NCBI RefSeq assembly: GCF_910578895.1
Contig: NZ_CAJTSC010000083.1
Location: forward strand, 1-9,638
Direction of reading: 5' to 3'
DNA length: 9,638 bases
DNA from: an uncultured Bacteroides sp.
GTDB lineage: Bacteria; Bacteroidota; Bacteroidia; Bacteroidales; Bacteroidaceae
A program made the position numbers and the translations under genes. Below the pieces are notes generated by a model that saw only the letters and a program-made list of their open reading frames with translations, ran no database searches and was not told the origin of the DNA. Below, piece by piece: positions 1 to 6,502 of the stretch (position 1 is the first letter of the stretch; every line of letters starts with the position of its first letter).

Positions 1-362
1 CCAGCATGCAGGGAACACGTTTCCAATTAAGTGGGAACATCGGAAGGAAAAGAAGCTGTCGGTCACGGGTCTTTTATCTACGGGAATTATCAGGAGCCGG
101 AAGAAGGACGGCAACTCCTCTGACTCCTGTAAATGAAAGGACCTGCCGGGTGCGGCATGTCACGGTTGGCAGGCTTGTGTCCTTTTCTTCTTTTCTCCTT
201 CTCTCTGCCTGCTTGGGAATAAAGCCTGTACTTCCGCCTGTAGGAAAAACTCTGCACCCTTTGTGACAAATCTGTCAAAATGATATAAAACATAGAAATA
301 AAAAGCCGTATAACATTTCTTTTCTCGGCATTTTTTTAGATATTTGCTAAAAATCTAACGTT
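1..362. other. Intergenic region upstream of the butyrate operon; no convincing gene
   Basis: I see no credible coding sequence here. The longest open frame (6-266, +) has a biased, arginine-rich translation and overlaps a palindromic repeat, so I treat it as chance. Contents: a degenerate repeat (about 65-147), a CCTGCC/GGCAGG inverted pair (142-147 with 167-172), a pyrimidine-rich tract around 178-216, and a small dyad TGACA-aatc-TGTCA at 264-277. An imperfect Bacteroides -7 box, GATATTTG at 339-346 (consensus TAnnTTTG), lies 16 bases before the ptb start. It has no obvious -33 TTTG partner, so the operon's promoter is not securely located. Confidence 0.5.
65..147. repeat. Degenerate, shortened relative of the 2405-2558 palindromic repeat
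   Basis: Positions 113-140 closely match 2525-2552 in the larger repeat downstream of buk; both contain CTGACTCC followed closely by TAAATGAAAG. Positions 83-96 (GGAATTATCAGGAG) resemble the left-arm stretch GGAGTTATCGGGAG at 2432-2445. The element folds on itself through CAGGAG (91-96) and CTCCTG (124-129). The central part present in the downstream copy is missing. I infer two copies of one intergenic repeat family flanking the ptb-buk operon; the outer boundaries are approximate. Confidence 0.4.
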
Positions 363-1307
363 ATGGAACCTATTCGGAACTTTGACCAGCTCACTTCCCA
401 CCTGAAAACCCTGAACAGGCGAAAGCGCATTGCCGTGGTCTGTGCCGACGACCTCAATACGGAATATGCCATAGCCCGCGCTTTGGACGAAGGCATTGCG
501 GAGTTTCTGATGATTGGCGACTCGGCTATCTTGGAGAAATATCCTGCTTTAAAGAAGCATCCCGGATATGTGCGGACGTTGCACATCGAGGATAAGGACG
601 AGGCGGCGCGCGAGGCGGTGCGCATCGTGCGCGAGGGCGGTGCGGATATCCTGATGAAGGGGATTATCAATACGGACAACCTGCTCCGTGCCATTCTCGA
701 TAAGGAGAAAGGGTTGTTGCCCAAGGGCAAGATACTGACGCATCTGGCGGTGATGCAAATTCCTACCTATGACAAACTGCTGTTTTTCTCGGATGCCGCC
801 GTCATTCCCCGTCCTACGTTGCAGCAGCGCATAGAGATGATTTGGTACGCCATTCATGCCTGCCGCCATTTCGGCATCAGGCAACCGCGCATTTCGCTGA
901 TACACTGTACGGAGAAGGTCAGCGCCAAGTTCCCCCATTCGCTGGATTACGTCAACATTGTGGAGCTTGCCGAGGCGGGCGAGTTCGGAGACGTTATCAT
1001 CGACGGACCGCTGGACGTAAAGACTTCCTGCGAAAAGACGAGCGGCGACATCAAAGGCATCGTCTCTCCCATTAACGGGGAAGCCGACGTGCTGATTTTC
1101 CCGAATATCGAATCGGGCAACGCTTTCTATAAAGCCGTTTCCCTGTTCTCGCACGCCGATATGGCGGGGCTGCTGCAAGGGCCTGTCTGTCCCGTGGTGC
1201 TGCCGTCGCGCAGCGATTCCGGTTTGTCCAAATATTACAGCATCGCCATGGCATGCCTCACCAGTTGCGGTTCGGAAACGGCAGATGATGTTCCCGCCCG
1301 CCTGTAA
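363..1307 (+). CDS. ptb: Phosphate butyryltransferase (PTA/PTB family)
   Basis: Predicted cytoplasmic enzyme that swaps CoA for phosphate on butyryl-CoA, or on branched acyl-CoAs such as isobutyryl- and isovaleryl-CoA, giving the acyl phosphate used by the next gene's kinase. The 314 residues match the usual family length of about 300. An N-terminal stretch, VCADDLNTEYAIARAL (residues 26-41), precedes GADILMKGIINTDNLLRA (93-110), typical of Ptb. The C-terminal substrate region has FPNIESGNAFYK (246-257), LLQGPVCPVVLPSRSDS (270-286) and SKYYSIAMA (289-297), the PTA/PTB signature. The ATG has no Shine-Dalgarno, as is normal in this phylum. A 25-bp gap to butyrate kinase implies one operon. Base composition is richer in G+C than at the right end of the window. 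Phosphate acetyltransferase is the main alternative, but the kinase partner favours Ptb. The true acyl chain is not readable from sequence. Confidence 0.93.
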   Translation: MEPIRNFDQLTSHLKTLNRRKRIAVVCADDLNTEYAIARALDEGIAEFLMIGDSAILEKYPALKKHPGYVRTLHIEDKDEAAREAVRIVREGGADILMKGIINTDNLLRAILDKEKGLLPKGKILTHLAVMQIPTYDKLLFFSDAAVIPRPTLQQRIEMIWYAIHACRHFGIRQPRISLIHCTEKVSAKFPHSLDYVNIVELAEAGEFGDVIIDGPLDVKTSCEKTSGDIKGIVSPINGEADVLIFPNIESGNAFYKAVSLFSHADMAGLLQGPVCPVVLPSRSDSGLSKYYSIAMACLTSCGSETADDVPARL

Positions 1308-1332
1308 TTCATAATTCAAAATTCATAGTCCA

Positions 1333-2394
1333 ATGAAGCTCCTCGTCATCAACCCCGGTTCCACTTCGACAAAGATTGCCGTATACGAGAACGATACTCC
1401 GCTGCTGGTGCGCAACATCCGCCATACGGTAGACGAACTTTCCTCTTTCTCGCATATCATCGACCAGTTTGAATTTCGCAAGAATTTGGTTCTGAAGGAG
1501 CTGGAGTTGAATGGCATACCCTTCCGGTTTGATGCCATAGTGGGACGCGGCGGATTGCTGAAGCCCATACCGGGCGGCGTGTACGAGGTGAACGATGCCA
1601 TGCTGGACGATATCCTACATGCCATGCGCACCCATGCCTGCAACCTGGGGTGCCTTATCGCTTCCGAGCTTGCCGCGTTGCTTCCCGGTTGCCGTGCATT
1701 CATAGCCGATCCCGGTGTGGTGGACGAGCTGGATGAATTGGCACGCGTCACGGGCTCTCCGCTGATGCCGCGTATCACCATCTGGCATGCGCTGAACCAG
1801 CGTGCCATTGCCCGCCGTTATGCCGCCGGGTGCAATGCGCGCTACGAAGAGTTCGATCTGATTGTCTGCCACTTGGGTGGAGGCATATCGGTCGGCGTGC
1901 ATCGTCACGGCAAGGCTGTCGACGTGAATAACGCACTCGATGGCGAGGGACCGTTTTCGCCGGAACGTGCGGGCACTCTTCCTGCCGGACAGTTGATAGA
2001 CCTGTGCTGTTCGGGTCGTTATACGAAAGACGAACTGAAGAAACGTATTTCCGGCCGTGCCGGACTGACGGCGCATCTTGGCACGACCGATGTACCTGCC
2101 ATTGTCCGCCGGATAGAAGAGGGTGACGTGCATGCCGGGTTGGTGCTGGATGCCATGATTTACCAGATTGCCAAAAGCATCGGTGCGGCTTCCGTGGTGT
2201 TGTACGGTAAAATAGATGCCATTCTTCTGACGGGTGGCATGGCGCATTCCGATTATATTATCTCCCGCCTGAAGGAACGTATCTCGTTTCTGGCGCCGGT
2301 CTGTGTCTATCCGGGCGAGGATGAAATGGAGGCATTGGCGATGAATGCGCTTGGGGCGTTGAAAGGGGAGCTTCCGATACAGGAGTATAAATAG
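1333..2394 (+). CDS. buk: Butyrate kinase (ASKHA acetokinase family)
   Basis: Predicted cytoplasmic enzyme that transfers phosphate from butyryl (or branched-chain acyl) phosphate to ADP, giving the free acid and ATP by substrate-level phosphorylation. The 353 residues fit the family. Visible motifs: N-terminal phosphate loop VINPGSTSTKIAVY (residues 5-18); AIVGRGGLLKPIPGGVYEVN (68-87); ADPGVVDELDELARVTGSP (125-143); HALNQRAIARR (152-162); the second phosphate motif CHLGGGISVGVH (179-190); GEGPFSPERAGTLP (204-217); adenosine motif LLTGGMAHSD (298-307). Only 25 bases (1308-1332, an AT-rich stretch with repeated ATTCATA) separate it from ptb, so co-transcription is likely. In Bacteroides this pair may release isobutyrate or isovalerate from amino-acid catabolism; that is inference. 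A long inverted repeat starts 10 bases after the stop and may affect 3' end formation. Confidence 0.95.
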   Translation: MKLLVINPGSTSTKIAVYENDTPLLVRNIRHTVDELSSFSHIIDQFEFRKNLVLKELELNGIPFRFDAIVGRGGLLKPIPGGVYEVNDAMLDDILHAMRTHACNLGCLIASELAALLPGCRAFIADPGVVDELDELARVTGSPLMPRITIWHALNQRAIARRYAAGCNARYEEFDLIVCHLGGGISVGVHRHGKAVDVNNALDGEGPFSPERAGTLPAGQLIDLCCSGRYTKDELKKRISGRAGLTAHLGTTDVPAIVRRIEEGDVHAGLVLDAMIYQIAKSIGAASVVLYGKIDAILLTGGMAHSDYIISRLKERISFLAPVCVYPGEDEMEALAMNALGALKGELPIQEYK

Positions 2395-2404
2395 TTTCCG
2401 CAAT

Positions 2405-2558
2405 ACGGCTTTTTCATTTCAAGGAGTTGGAGGAGTTATCGGGAGTTAAAGGGAGTTGGAAGCCAATAGTGTCGCTATACATCAACAGAACTGTCGGCTT
2501 CTAACTCTTAGCCTGAAGGGCAATAACTTCTTCTGACTCCCTTAAATGAAAGAGCCGT
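2405..2558. repeat. 154-bp long inverted repeat, MITE- or REP-like
   Basis: The two ends are inverted copies: ACGGCTTTTTCATTT (2405-2419) and AAATGAAAGAGCCGT (2544-2558) match at 14 of 15 positions. Pairing continues inward with small gaps: AGGAGTTGGAGGAGTTAT on the left answers ATAACTTCTTCTGACTCC on the right, and GGAGTTGGAAGCC (2452-2464) answers GGCTTCTAACTC (about 2494-2505). This leaves an unpaired centre of roughly 30 bases. The left arm holds four GGAGTT units starting at 2423, 2432, 2442 and 2452, close to one helical turn apart. There is no coding capacity and no transposase. A shorter relative lies at about 65-147. It could be a non-autonomous mobile element, a REP-type repeat, or a structured buk 3' end. 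No clean target-site duplication is visible; GCAAT occurs at 2400-2404 and 2565-2569, but only the left copy abuts the repeat. Confidence 0.7.
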
Positions 2559-2625
2559 GCTTCGGCAATTGTTTAATTTCGAAACTTTTTTGAGCAAACA
2601 GGCTCATTCAAAGAAATTTTTCTCA

Positions 2626-2633
2626 TATCTTTG
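2626..2633 (+). promoter_or_regulatory. Bacteroides -7 promoter box before a candidate small RNA
   Basis: TATCTTTG matches the Bacteroides sigma-ABfr -7 consensus TAnnTTTG at every fixed position. No clear TTTG -33 element lies 19-20 bases upstream. A small dyad, TGAGC (2592-2596) and GCTCA (2603-2607), sits in that region instead. No gene start follows before the terminator at 2684-2720, which is why I link this box to a non-coding transcript. Confidence 0.5.
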
Positions 2634-2639
2634 CCACTG

Positions 2640-2720
2640 TGTTAAGTTAATAAATTGATTAAGGTCGATTTTTGACTGTTTCGGATCGGAAAGTATGGGG
2701 GTACTTTCCGATCTTTTTTT
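2640..2720 (+). ncRNA. Candidate small RNA, about 80 nt, unrecognised family
   Basis: The unit is a perfect -7 box at 2626-2633, an expected start near 2638-2642, and a strong intrinsic terminator ending at 2720. Between them I find no plausible ORF: the in-frame GTG at 2640 stops after two more codons, and an ATG at 2695 lies inside the terminator. The body is AT-rich and may form only a weak stem (GTC/GAC near 2663-2675) before the terminator hairpin. It lies between buk and the convergent pnp. I do not recognise it as 6S, tmRNA, RNase P or SRP RNA. Alternatively the terminator simply ends read-through from the butyrate operon. Expression is inferred, not shown. Confidence 0.45.
2684..2720 (+). 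terminator. Strong rho-independent terminator
   Basis: A perfect 12-bp stem, GATCGGAAAGTA (2684-2695) with TACTTTCCGATC (2702-2713), closes a six-base loop and is followed directly by seven T residues (2714-2720). It ends + strand transcripts, either the candidate small RNA or read-through from ptb-buk, before they enter pnp antisense. Confidence 0.9.
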
Positions 2721-2752
2721 GTCCTTGCGTTTCCGTGCCGCTTTGGCGCAAC

Positions 2753-2789
2753 AAAAAGAAAGCCCGGCAGCTTGGTTGCTGCCGGGCTT
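2753..2789 (-). terminator. Rho-independent terminator of pnp
   Basis: Perfect 12-bp GC-rich stem AAGCCCGGCAGC (2760-2771) with GCTGCCGGGCTT (2778-2789) and a six-base loop. Read on the minus strand, the hairpin is followed by a T-rich tract, complementary to ACAAAAAGAA at 2751-2760. It starts 23 bases past the pnp stop codon. Confidence 0.9.
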
Positions 2790-2812
2790 GTATCTCCTTT
2801 TATTAATAAGGA

Positions 2813-4963
2813 TTATTTTTCTTTTCTTTCCGGTCTTTCTTGTCTCTCCGGTCTTGGGAACAAGACTTTGCGGGACAGTTTGAACTTTCCGGTCTTCGGG
2901 TCGATGTCGAGTAGTTTCACCTCGATTTCGTCTCCTTCCTTGATTCCGGCTTCTTCTACTGTTTCCAACCGCTTCCAGTCGATCTCGGAAATGTGGAGCA
3001 AACCGTCCTTGCCCGGCAAGAACTCAACAAATGCACCGTAAGGCATGATGGAGCGTACTTTACCTTTGTAAACCTCGCCTACTTCCGGCACGGCTACGAT
3101 ACCCTTGATGATACGTACGGCATCATCGATGCTTTGCTTGTTGTTTCCGGCAATCTCAATTCTGCCGACGTTGTCTACCTCTTCGATAGTGATTGTGGCG
3201 CCGGTCTCTTCTTGCATGCCCTGGATAATCTTTCCGCCCGGGCCGATTACCGCACCGATGAATTCCTTAGGAATGGTCATGGTTTCAATGCGCGGAGCAT
3301 GCGGTTTCAGGTCGTCGTGCGGTTCTGCGATACATTCGGTGATTTTGCTCAAGATGTGTTCGCGACCTTCTTTGGCTTGCAACAGTGCTTTCTCAAGGAT
3401 TTCGTATGACAGGCCGTCTACCTTGATATCCATCTGGGTGGCGGTGATACCGTCTTTAGTACCGGTTACCTTGAAGTCCATATCGCCGAGGTGGTCCTCA
3501 TCGCCGAGGATATCGGACAGCACGGCATATTTTTCTTCGCCTGCATTCTTAATCAATCCCATTGCGATACCTGATACGGGCTTCTTGATTTTTACACCGG
3601 CATCCATCAGTGCCAATGTGCCGGCACATACGGTAGCCATGGAAGAAGAACCGTTTGATTCGAGGATATCGGATACTACGCGTACCACGTAGGGGTAGTC
3701 GGCGGGAATTTGTCCCTTCAATGCACGCCATGCAAGGTGACCGTGGCCGATTTCGCGGCGGCCTACACCACGCTGCGCTTTCGCTTCGCCTGTGGAGAAC
3801 GGCGGGAAGTTGTAGTGCAACAGGAAGCGTTCCTTGCCGTGTGTCAGTACGTCGTCGATAATCTTCTCGTCCAGTTTTGTACCTAACGTAACGGTAGACA
3901 ACGACTGGGTTTCGCCACGTGTGAAGACGGCAGAACCGTGAGGACCGGGCAGGTAACCGATTTCGCACCAGATGGGACGGATCTCGGTAGTTTTGCGGCC
4001 ATCAAGGCGCTTGCCTTCATCCAGGATGGAACGGCGCATGGCTTCTTTCTCTACATCATGATAGTAGCGGTCGATAAGCGCTTCTTTCTCTTCCAGTTCT
4101 TCTTCGCTGAACTGTGCTTTGAACTCTTCGCGGATAGCGTCGAATGCGTCCATGCGTTCGTGCTTGTTATTGTTGCCGGAAGCGGCGATTGCGTATGCCT
4201 TGTCGTAACAAGCATCGTGAACAGCCTTGCGGAGTTCCTCGTCGTTTACTTCGTGGCAGTATTCGCGCTTAACGGTAGAGCCGACTTCTTCCGCCAGTTC
4301 CATTTGTGCCTTGCATTGCACCTTGATTGCTTCGTGGGCGGCTTTCATGGCTTCCAGCAAGTCTCTTTCGGAAACTTCGTCCATTTCGCCTTCCACCATC
4401 ATGATGTTCTCGTAAGTGGCGCCTACCATCAGGTCCATATCGGCTTGTGCCAACTGGTCGAAAGTCGGGTTGATGACGAATTCACCGTTGACACGCGCTA
4501 CGCGTACCTCGGAAATAGGTCCGTTGAAAGGAATATCTGAAACTGCAAGGGCGGCGGAGGCTGCCAGCCCTGCCAATGCGTCCGGCATGTCGACGCCATC
4601 TGCTGAGAAGAGGATGATGTTTACATACACCTCTGCATGGAAGTTGTCGGGGAATAAGGGGCGGAGAGCACGGTCTACGAGGCGGCAAGTAAGGATTTCA
4701 TAATCGGAAGCGCGGCCTTCGCGTTTTGTGAAACCTCCGGGGAAACGTCCGAATGCGGAGAATTTCTCTTTGTACTCTACCTGTAACGGCATGAAATCTG
4801 TTCCGGGAACTGCATCCTTGGCGGCACAAACAGTAGCCAAAAGCATGGTGTTGCCCATACGAAGCATTACAGAACCGTCTGCCTGTTTTGCCAGCTTTCC
4901 CGTTTCGAGCGTGATGGTTCTGCCATCAGGAAGCTCGATCGTCTTAACAATTGGGTTAATCAT
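2813..4963 (-). CDS. pnp: Polynucleotide phosphorylase (polyribonucleotide nucleotidyltransferase)
   Basis: Phosphorolytic 3'-5' exoribonuclease of mRNA decay and RNA quality control, expected to work as a cytoplasmic trimer. The 716 residues match the usual 700-720. Order: first RNase PH domain (about 1-215), helical linker, second RNase PH domain (about 315-545), KH domain (about 565-615, with IGPGG near 572-576), S1 domain (about 626-695). The catalytic half has FTRGETQSLSTVTLG, GVGRREIGHG and LGDEDHLGDMDFK (D488 and D494 match the E. coli catalytic aspartates). The C-terminus is a short charged tail, PERQERPERKEK. The ATG follows an A/T stretch without Shine-Dalgarno. It appears monocistronic: no rpsO, its usual partner in E. 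coli, adjoins it here. It ends 23 bases before a good terminator and diverges from the lipoprotein gene. Identification is secure. Confidence 0.99.
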   Translation of the reverse strand: MINPIVKTIELPDGRTITLETGKLAKQADGSVMLRMGNTMLLATVCAAKDAVPGTDFMPLQVEYKEKFSAFGRFPGGFTKREGRASDYEILTCRLVDRALRPLFPDNFHAEVYVNIILFSADGVDMPDALAGLAASAALAVSDIPFNGPISEVRVARVNGEFVINPTFDQLAQADMDLMVGATYENIMMVEGEMDEVSERDLLEAMKAAHEAIKVQCKAQMELAEEVGSTVKREYCHEVNDEELRKAVHDACYDKAYAIAASGNNNKHERMDAFDAIREEFKAQFSEEELEEKEALIDRYYHDVEKEAMRRSILDEGKRLDGRKTTEIRPIWCEIGYLPGPHGSAVFTRGETQSLSTVTLGTKLDEKIIDDVLTHGKERFLLHYNFPPFSTGEAKAQRGVGRREIGHGHLAWRALKGQIPADYPYVVRVVSDILESNGSSSMATVCAGTLALMDAGVKIKKPVSGIAMGLIKNAGEEKYAVLSDILGDEDHLGDMDFKVTGTKDGITATQMDIKVDGLSYEILEKALLQAKEGREHILSKITECIAEPHDDLKPHAPRIETMTIPKEFIGAVIGPGGKIIQGMQEETGATITIEEVDNVGRIEIAGNNKQSIDDAVRIIKGIVAVPEVGEVYKGKVRSIMPYGAFVEFLPGKDGLLHISEIDWKRLETVEEAGIKEGDEIEVKLLDIDPKTGKFKLSRKVLFPRPERQERPERKEK

Positions 4964-5001
4964 AAAAAATGTTTTATATCTATTTTCTTACAAAATTCCT
5001 G

Positions 5002-5009
5002 CAAAGATA
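5002..5009 (-). promoter_or_regulatory. -7 promoter box of pnp
   Basis: The minus strand reads TATCTTTG here, a full match to TAnnTTTG, 38 bases before the pnp ATG. This would give a leader of roughly 30 nt. No TTTG is found at the expected -33 distance, so the promoter is only half supported. Confidence 0.5.
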
Positions 5010-5103
5010 TGTAATTTATTCGTGTAATGCGGTGGGAATGAGATAAAAAGTTTGTATTTAGTTGTTTTTTGCACTTTTATAAGTGTAAGAAACGGGAAAA
5101 TGC

Positions 5104-5133
5104 TTTGACTAACCGTGAAAAGGAGTATATTTG
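5104..5133 (+). promoter_or_regulatory. Bacteroides-type promoter of the lipoprotein gene
   Basis: A -33 TTTG (5104-5107) and a -7 TATATTTG (5126-5133) are separated by 18 bases, close to consensus spacing. The predicted leader is about 22 nt. A dyad, CACTT-ttat-AAGTG (5072-5085), lies just upstream between the divergent pnp and lipoprotein promoters and could be an operator, without further evidence. Confidence 0.75.
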
Positions 5134-5162
5134 CACGTTCTTTTTAGAAAAATACACGAAAT

Positions 5163-6314
5163 ATGAAAAAGATTCTTTTTGTAGCGTTGGCTGTTTTGGG
5201 GCTGAGCGCATGTAATTCCGAACCGAAATTCAAAGTGGAAGGCGAAATATCCGGTGCCGACGGCAAGATGCTTTATCTGGAAGCTTCGGCGTTGGAGGGG
5301 ATTGTTCCTTTGGATTCTGTCAAGTTGAAAGGTAACGGTACATTTGCTTTCAAGCAGGCGCGTCCGGCGTCTCCGGAATTTTATCGTTTGCGGGTGGATG
5401 ACAAGGTTATCAACTTCTCCATAGATTCTACGGAAACCGTTCGGCTGAATGCGCCTTATGCGGATTTTTCTACTGCTTATAGTGTGGAGGGGTCGGCGAA
5501 TAGCGCGAAGATAAAGGAACTTACATTGAAGCAGCTGCGGCTTCAAACCGATGTGAATGGATTGATTCAGAGCATGCAATCCCATAAGATTGGTATGGAT
5601 GTGTTTGAGGACAGCCTTGCTGCATTGATGAAGGATTATAAGGATGAGGTGAAGATAAACTATATTTTTGCCGCCCCCAATACGGCTGTCGCTTATTTTG
5701 CTTTGTTTCAGAAACTGAATGGCTATCTGATATTCGATCCGCTGAACAATAAGGATGATGTGAAGTGCTTTGCTGCCGTGGCAACCAGCCTGAACAATTA
5801 TTATCCGCATGCCGACCGTTCGAAAAATCTTTATAATATCGTGATAAAGGGAATGAAGAACACCCGTGCCCCGCAACAAAAAGTTATGGAACTTCCTACG
5901 GAGGTTGTTTCGGAAACGGGCATCATTGATATCAGCTTGCGCGACATGAAAGGTAATGTGCACAAACTGAGTGACCTGAAAGGGAAGGCGGTTGTGCTGG
6001 ATTTCACAATCTATCAGAGCGCGGTTTCTCCTGCACATAATTATATGTTGCGCGATTTGTATGACAAATATGCGGCTCAAGGTCTGGAGATTTTCCAGGT
6101 TTCTTTGGATGCGGACGAGCATTATTGGAAGACAACTGCCGATAACCTGCCGTGGATATGCGTGCGTGATGCGAACGGGGTATATTCCAGCATAGCTGCC
6201 GCTTATAATGTACAGTCGCTTCCTGCCATCTTCCTCATCAACAGGAAGAGCGAACTAAGCGCGCGTGGCGAGGCGATTAAGGATTTGGAAGCGGCAGTGA
6301 AGGCTTTGCTGTAA
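5163..6314 (+). CDS. Lipoprotein with DUF4369-like N-terminus and cysteine-less thioredoxin-like domain
   Basis: A 383-residue exported protein. The signal peptide MKKILFVALAVLGLSAC has a lipobox (LSAC) with Cys17 as lipidation site. The next residues (NSEPK) show no strongly acidic surface-export signal, so a periplasm-facing location is likely but unproved. Residues about 22-115 look like the beta-rich DUF4369 module common in Bacteroidetes, followed by a helical stretch (about 120-240). Residues about 250-383 have the TlpA/AhpC-type thioredoxin fold: KGKAVVLDF (about 273-281), YDKYAAQGLEIFQVSLDADE, and the cis-proline region SLPAIFLINR (P354). Where family members have WCxxC this protein has QSAVS (285-289), so serines replace both cysteines and thiol oxidoreductase activity is not expected. 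Binding, scaffolding or sensing are possible roles. It is probably monocistronic with its own promoter. Confidence 0.85.
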   Translation: MKKILFVALAVLGLSACNSEPKFKVEGEISGADGKMLYLEASALEGIVPLDSVKLKGNGTFAFKQARPASPEFYRLRVDDKVINFSIDSTETVRLNAPYADFSTAYSVEGSANSAKIKELTLKQLRLQTDVNGLIQSMQSHKIGMDVFEDSLAALMKDYKDEVKINYIFAAPNTAVAYFALFQKLNGYLIFDPLNNKDDVKCFAAVATSLNNYYPHADRSKNLYNIVIKGMKNTRAPQQKVMELPTEVVSETGIIDISLRDMKGNVHKLSDLKGKAVVLDFTIYQSAVSPAHNYMLRDLYDKYAAQGLEIFQVSLDADEHYWKTTADNLPWICVRDANGVYSSIAAAYNVQSLPAIFLINRKSELSARGEAIKDLEAAVKALL

Positions 6315-6367
6315 CATGTTATAAATTAGAATATTTCATTTAAATATGTTACAAAGCACTGCTTTTT
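6303..6367 (+). terminator. Possible terminator after the lipoprotein gene
   Basis: GCTTTG plus TAACAT (6303-6308 and 6312-6317, with a three-base bulge) pairs with ATGTTACAAAGC (6346-6357), and an inner TAAAT/ATTTA pair narrows the loop. T residues follow at 6363-6367. The stem begins inside the last codons, the loop is large and the run is offset by six bases, so support is modest. Confidence 0.35.
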
Positions 6368-6369
6368 GC

Positions 6370-6400
6370 TTGACACGCATTGTTTAAAAGTCTATCTTTG
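6370..6400 (+). promoter_or_regulatory. Promoter of greA and the HIT gene
   Basis: A -7 box TATCTTTG (6393-6400) matches the Bacteroides consensus exactly. TTG at 6370-6372, 20 bases upstream, can serve as the -33 element. The expected start near 6405-6409 gives an unusually long leader of about 95 nt before greA. Confidence 0.75.
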
Positions 6401-6414
6401 CAAAAAGAAATAGG

Positions 6415-6455
6415 AAGAGGGTTCCAGCATGCTGACCATGTTGGAATTCTTTTTT
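6415..6455 (+). terminator. Terminator-like hairpin inside the greA leader
   Basis: TTCCAGCATG (6422-6431) pairs with CATGTTGGAA (6437-6446) through a five-base loop with one G-T pair. Pairing extends outward through AAGAGGG and TTCTTTT by A-T, G-C and G-T pairs. A run of six T residues (6450-6455) ends the structure. It lies about 15 bases after the predicted start site and 47 bases before the greA ATG, so it would act as an attenuator or release a short RNA of about 50 nt. Function is inferred. Confidence 0.65.
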
Positions 6456-6488
6456 GTTTATAGTACCATTAAAAAACATTATAAAAGT

Positions 6489-6495
6489 AAGGAGG
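6489..6495 (+). promoter_or_regulatory. Full Shine-Dalgarno sequence of greA
   Basis: AAGGAGG sits seven bases before the greA ATG. The other protein starts in this window lack anything comparable, in keeping with the general disuse of Shine-Dalgarno in Bacteroidetes. It fixes the start codon at 6503 rather than the in-frame ATG three codons later. Confidence 0.85.
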
Positions 6496-6502
6496 AAAAA
6501 GT

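Noticed and set aside
6..266. 86-codon + strand ORF with a lipobox-like LLLSACLG
   Set aside because: The possible lipobox lies about 65 residues in, the rest is arginine-rich and low in normal coding signals, and the frame crosses the palindromic repeat.
549..1319. 256-codon minus-strand ORF (and a 262-codon one at 1615-2403)
   Set aside because: These are antisense shadows of ptb and buk caused by GC-rich third codon positions; no domain or promoter is visible.
2423..2457. Four GGAGTT units read as a tandem-repeat tract
   Set aside because: The units are imperfect and are mirrored in the right arm, so they are better described as part of the long inverted repeat.
2400..2569. GCAAT at both sides of the long inverted repeat as a target-site duplication
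   Set aside because: The right copy is six bases away from the repeat end and five bases is too short to be significant.
2695..3041. Short + strand ORFs starting at 2695 and 2772
   Set aside because: They begin inside terminator hairpins and run antisense into the end of pnp.
2813..4963. Possible frameshift or truncation in pnp
   Set aside because: The frame is continuous, 716 residues, with both RNase PH domains, KH and S1 intact.
5109..6122. 337-codon minus-strand ORF
   Set aside because: It is entirely antisense to the lipoprotein gene, which has a promoter, signal peptide and recognisable fold; the antisense translation is rich in I, H, R and Q with no recognisable domain.
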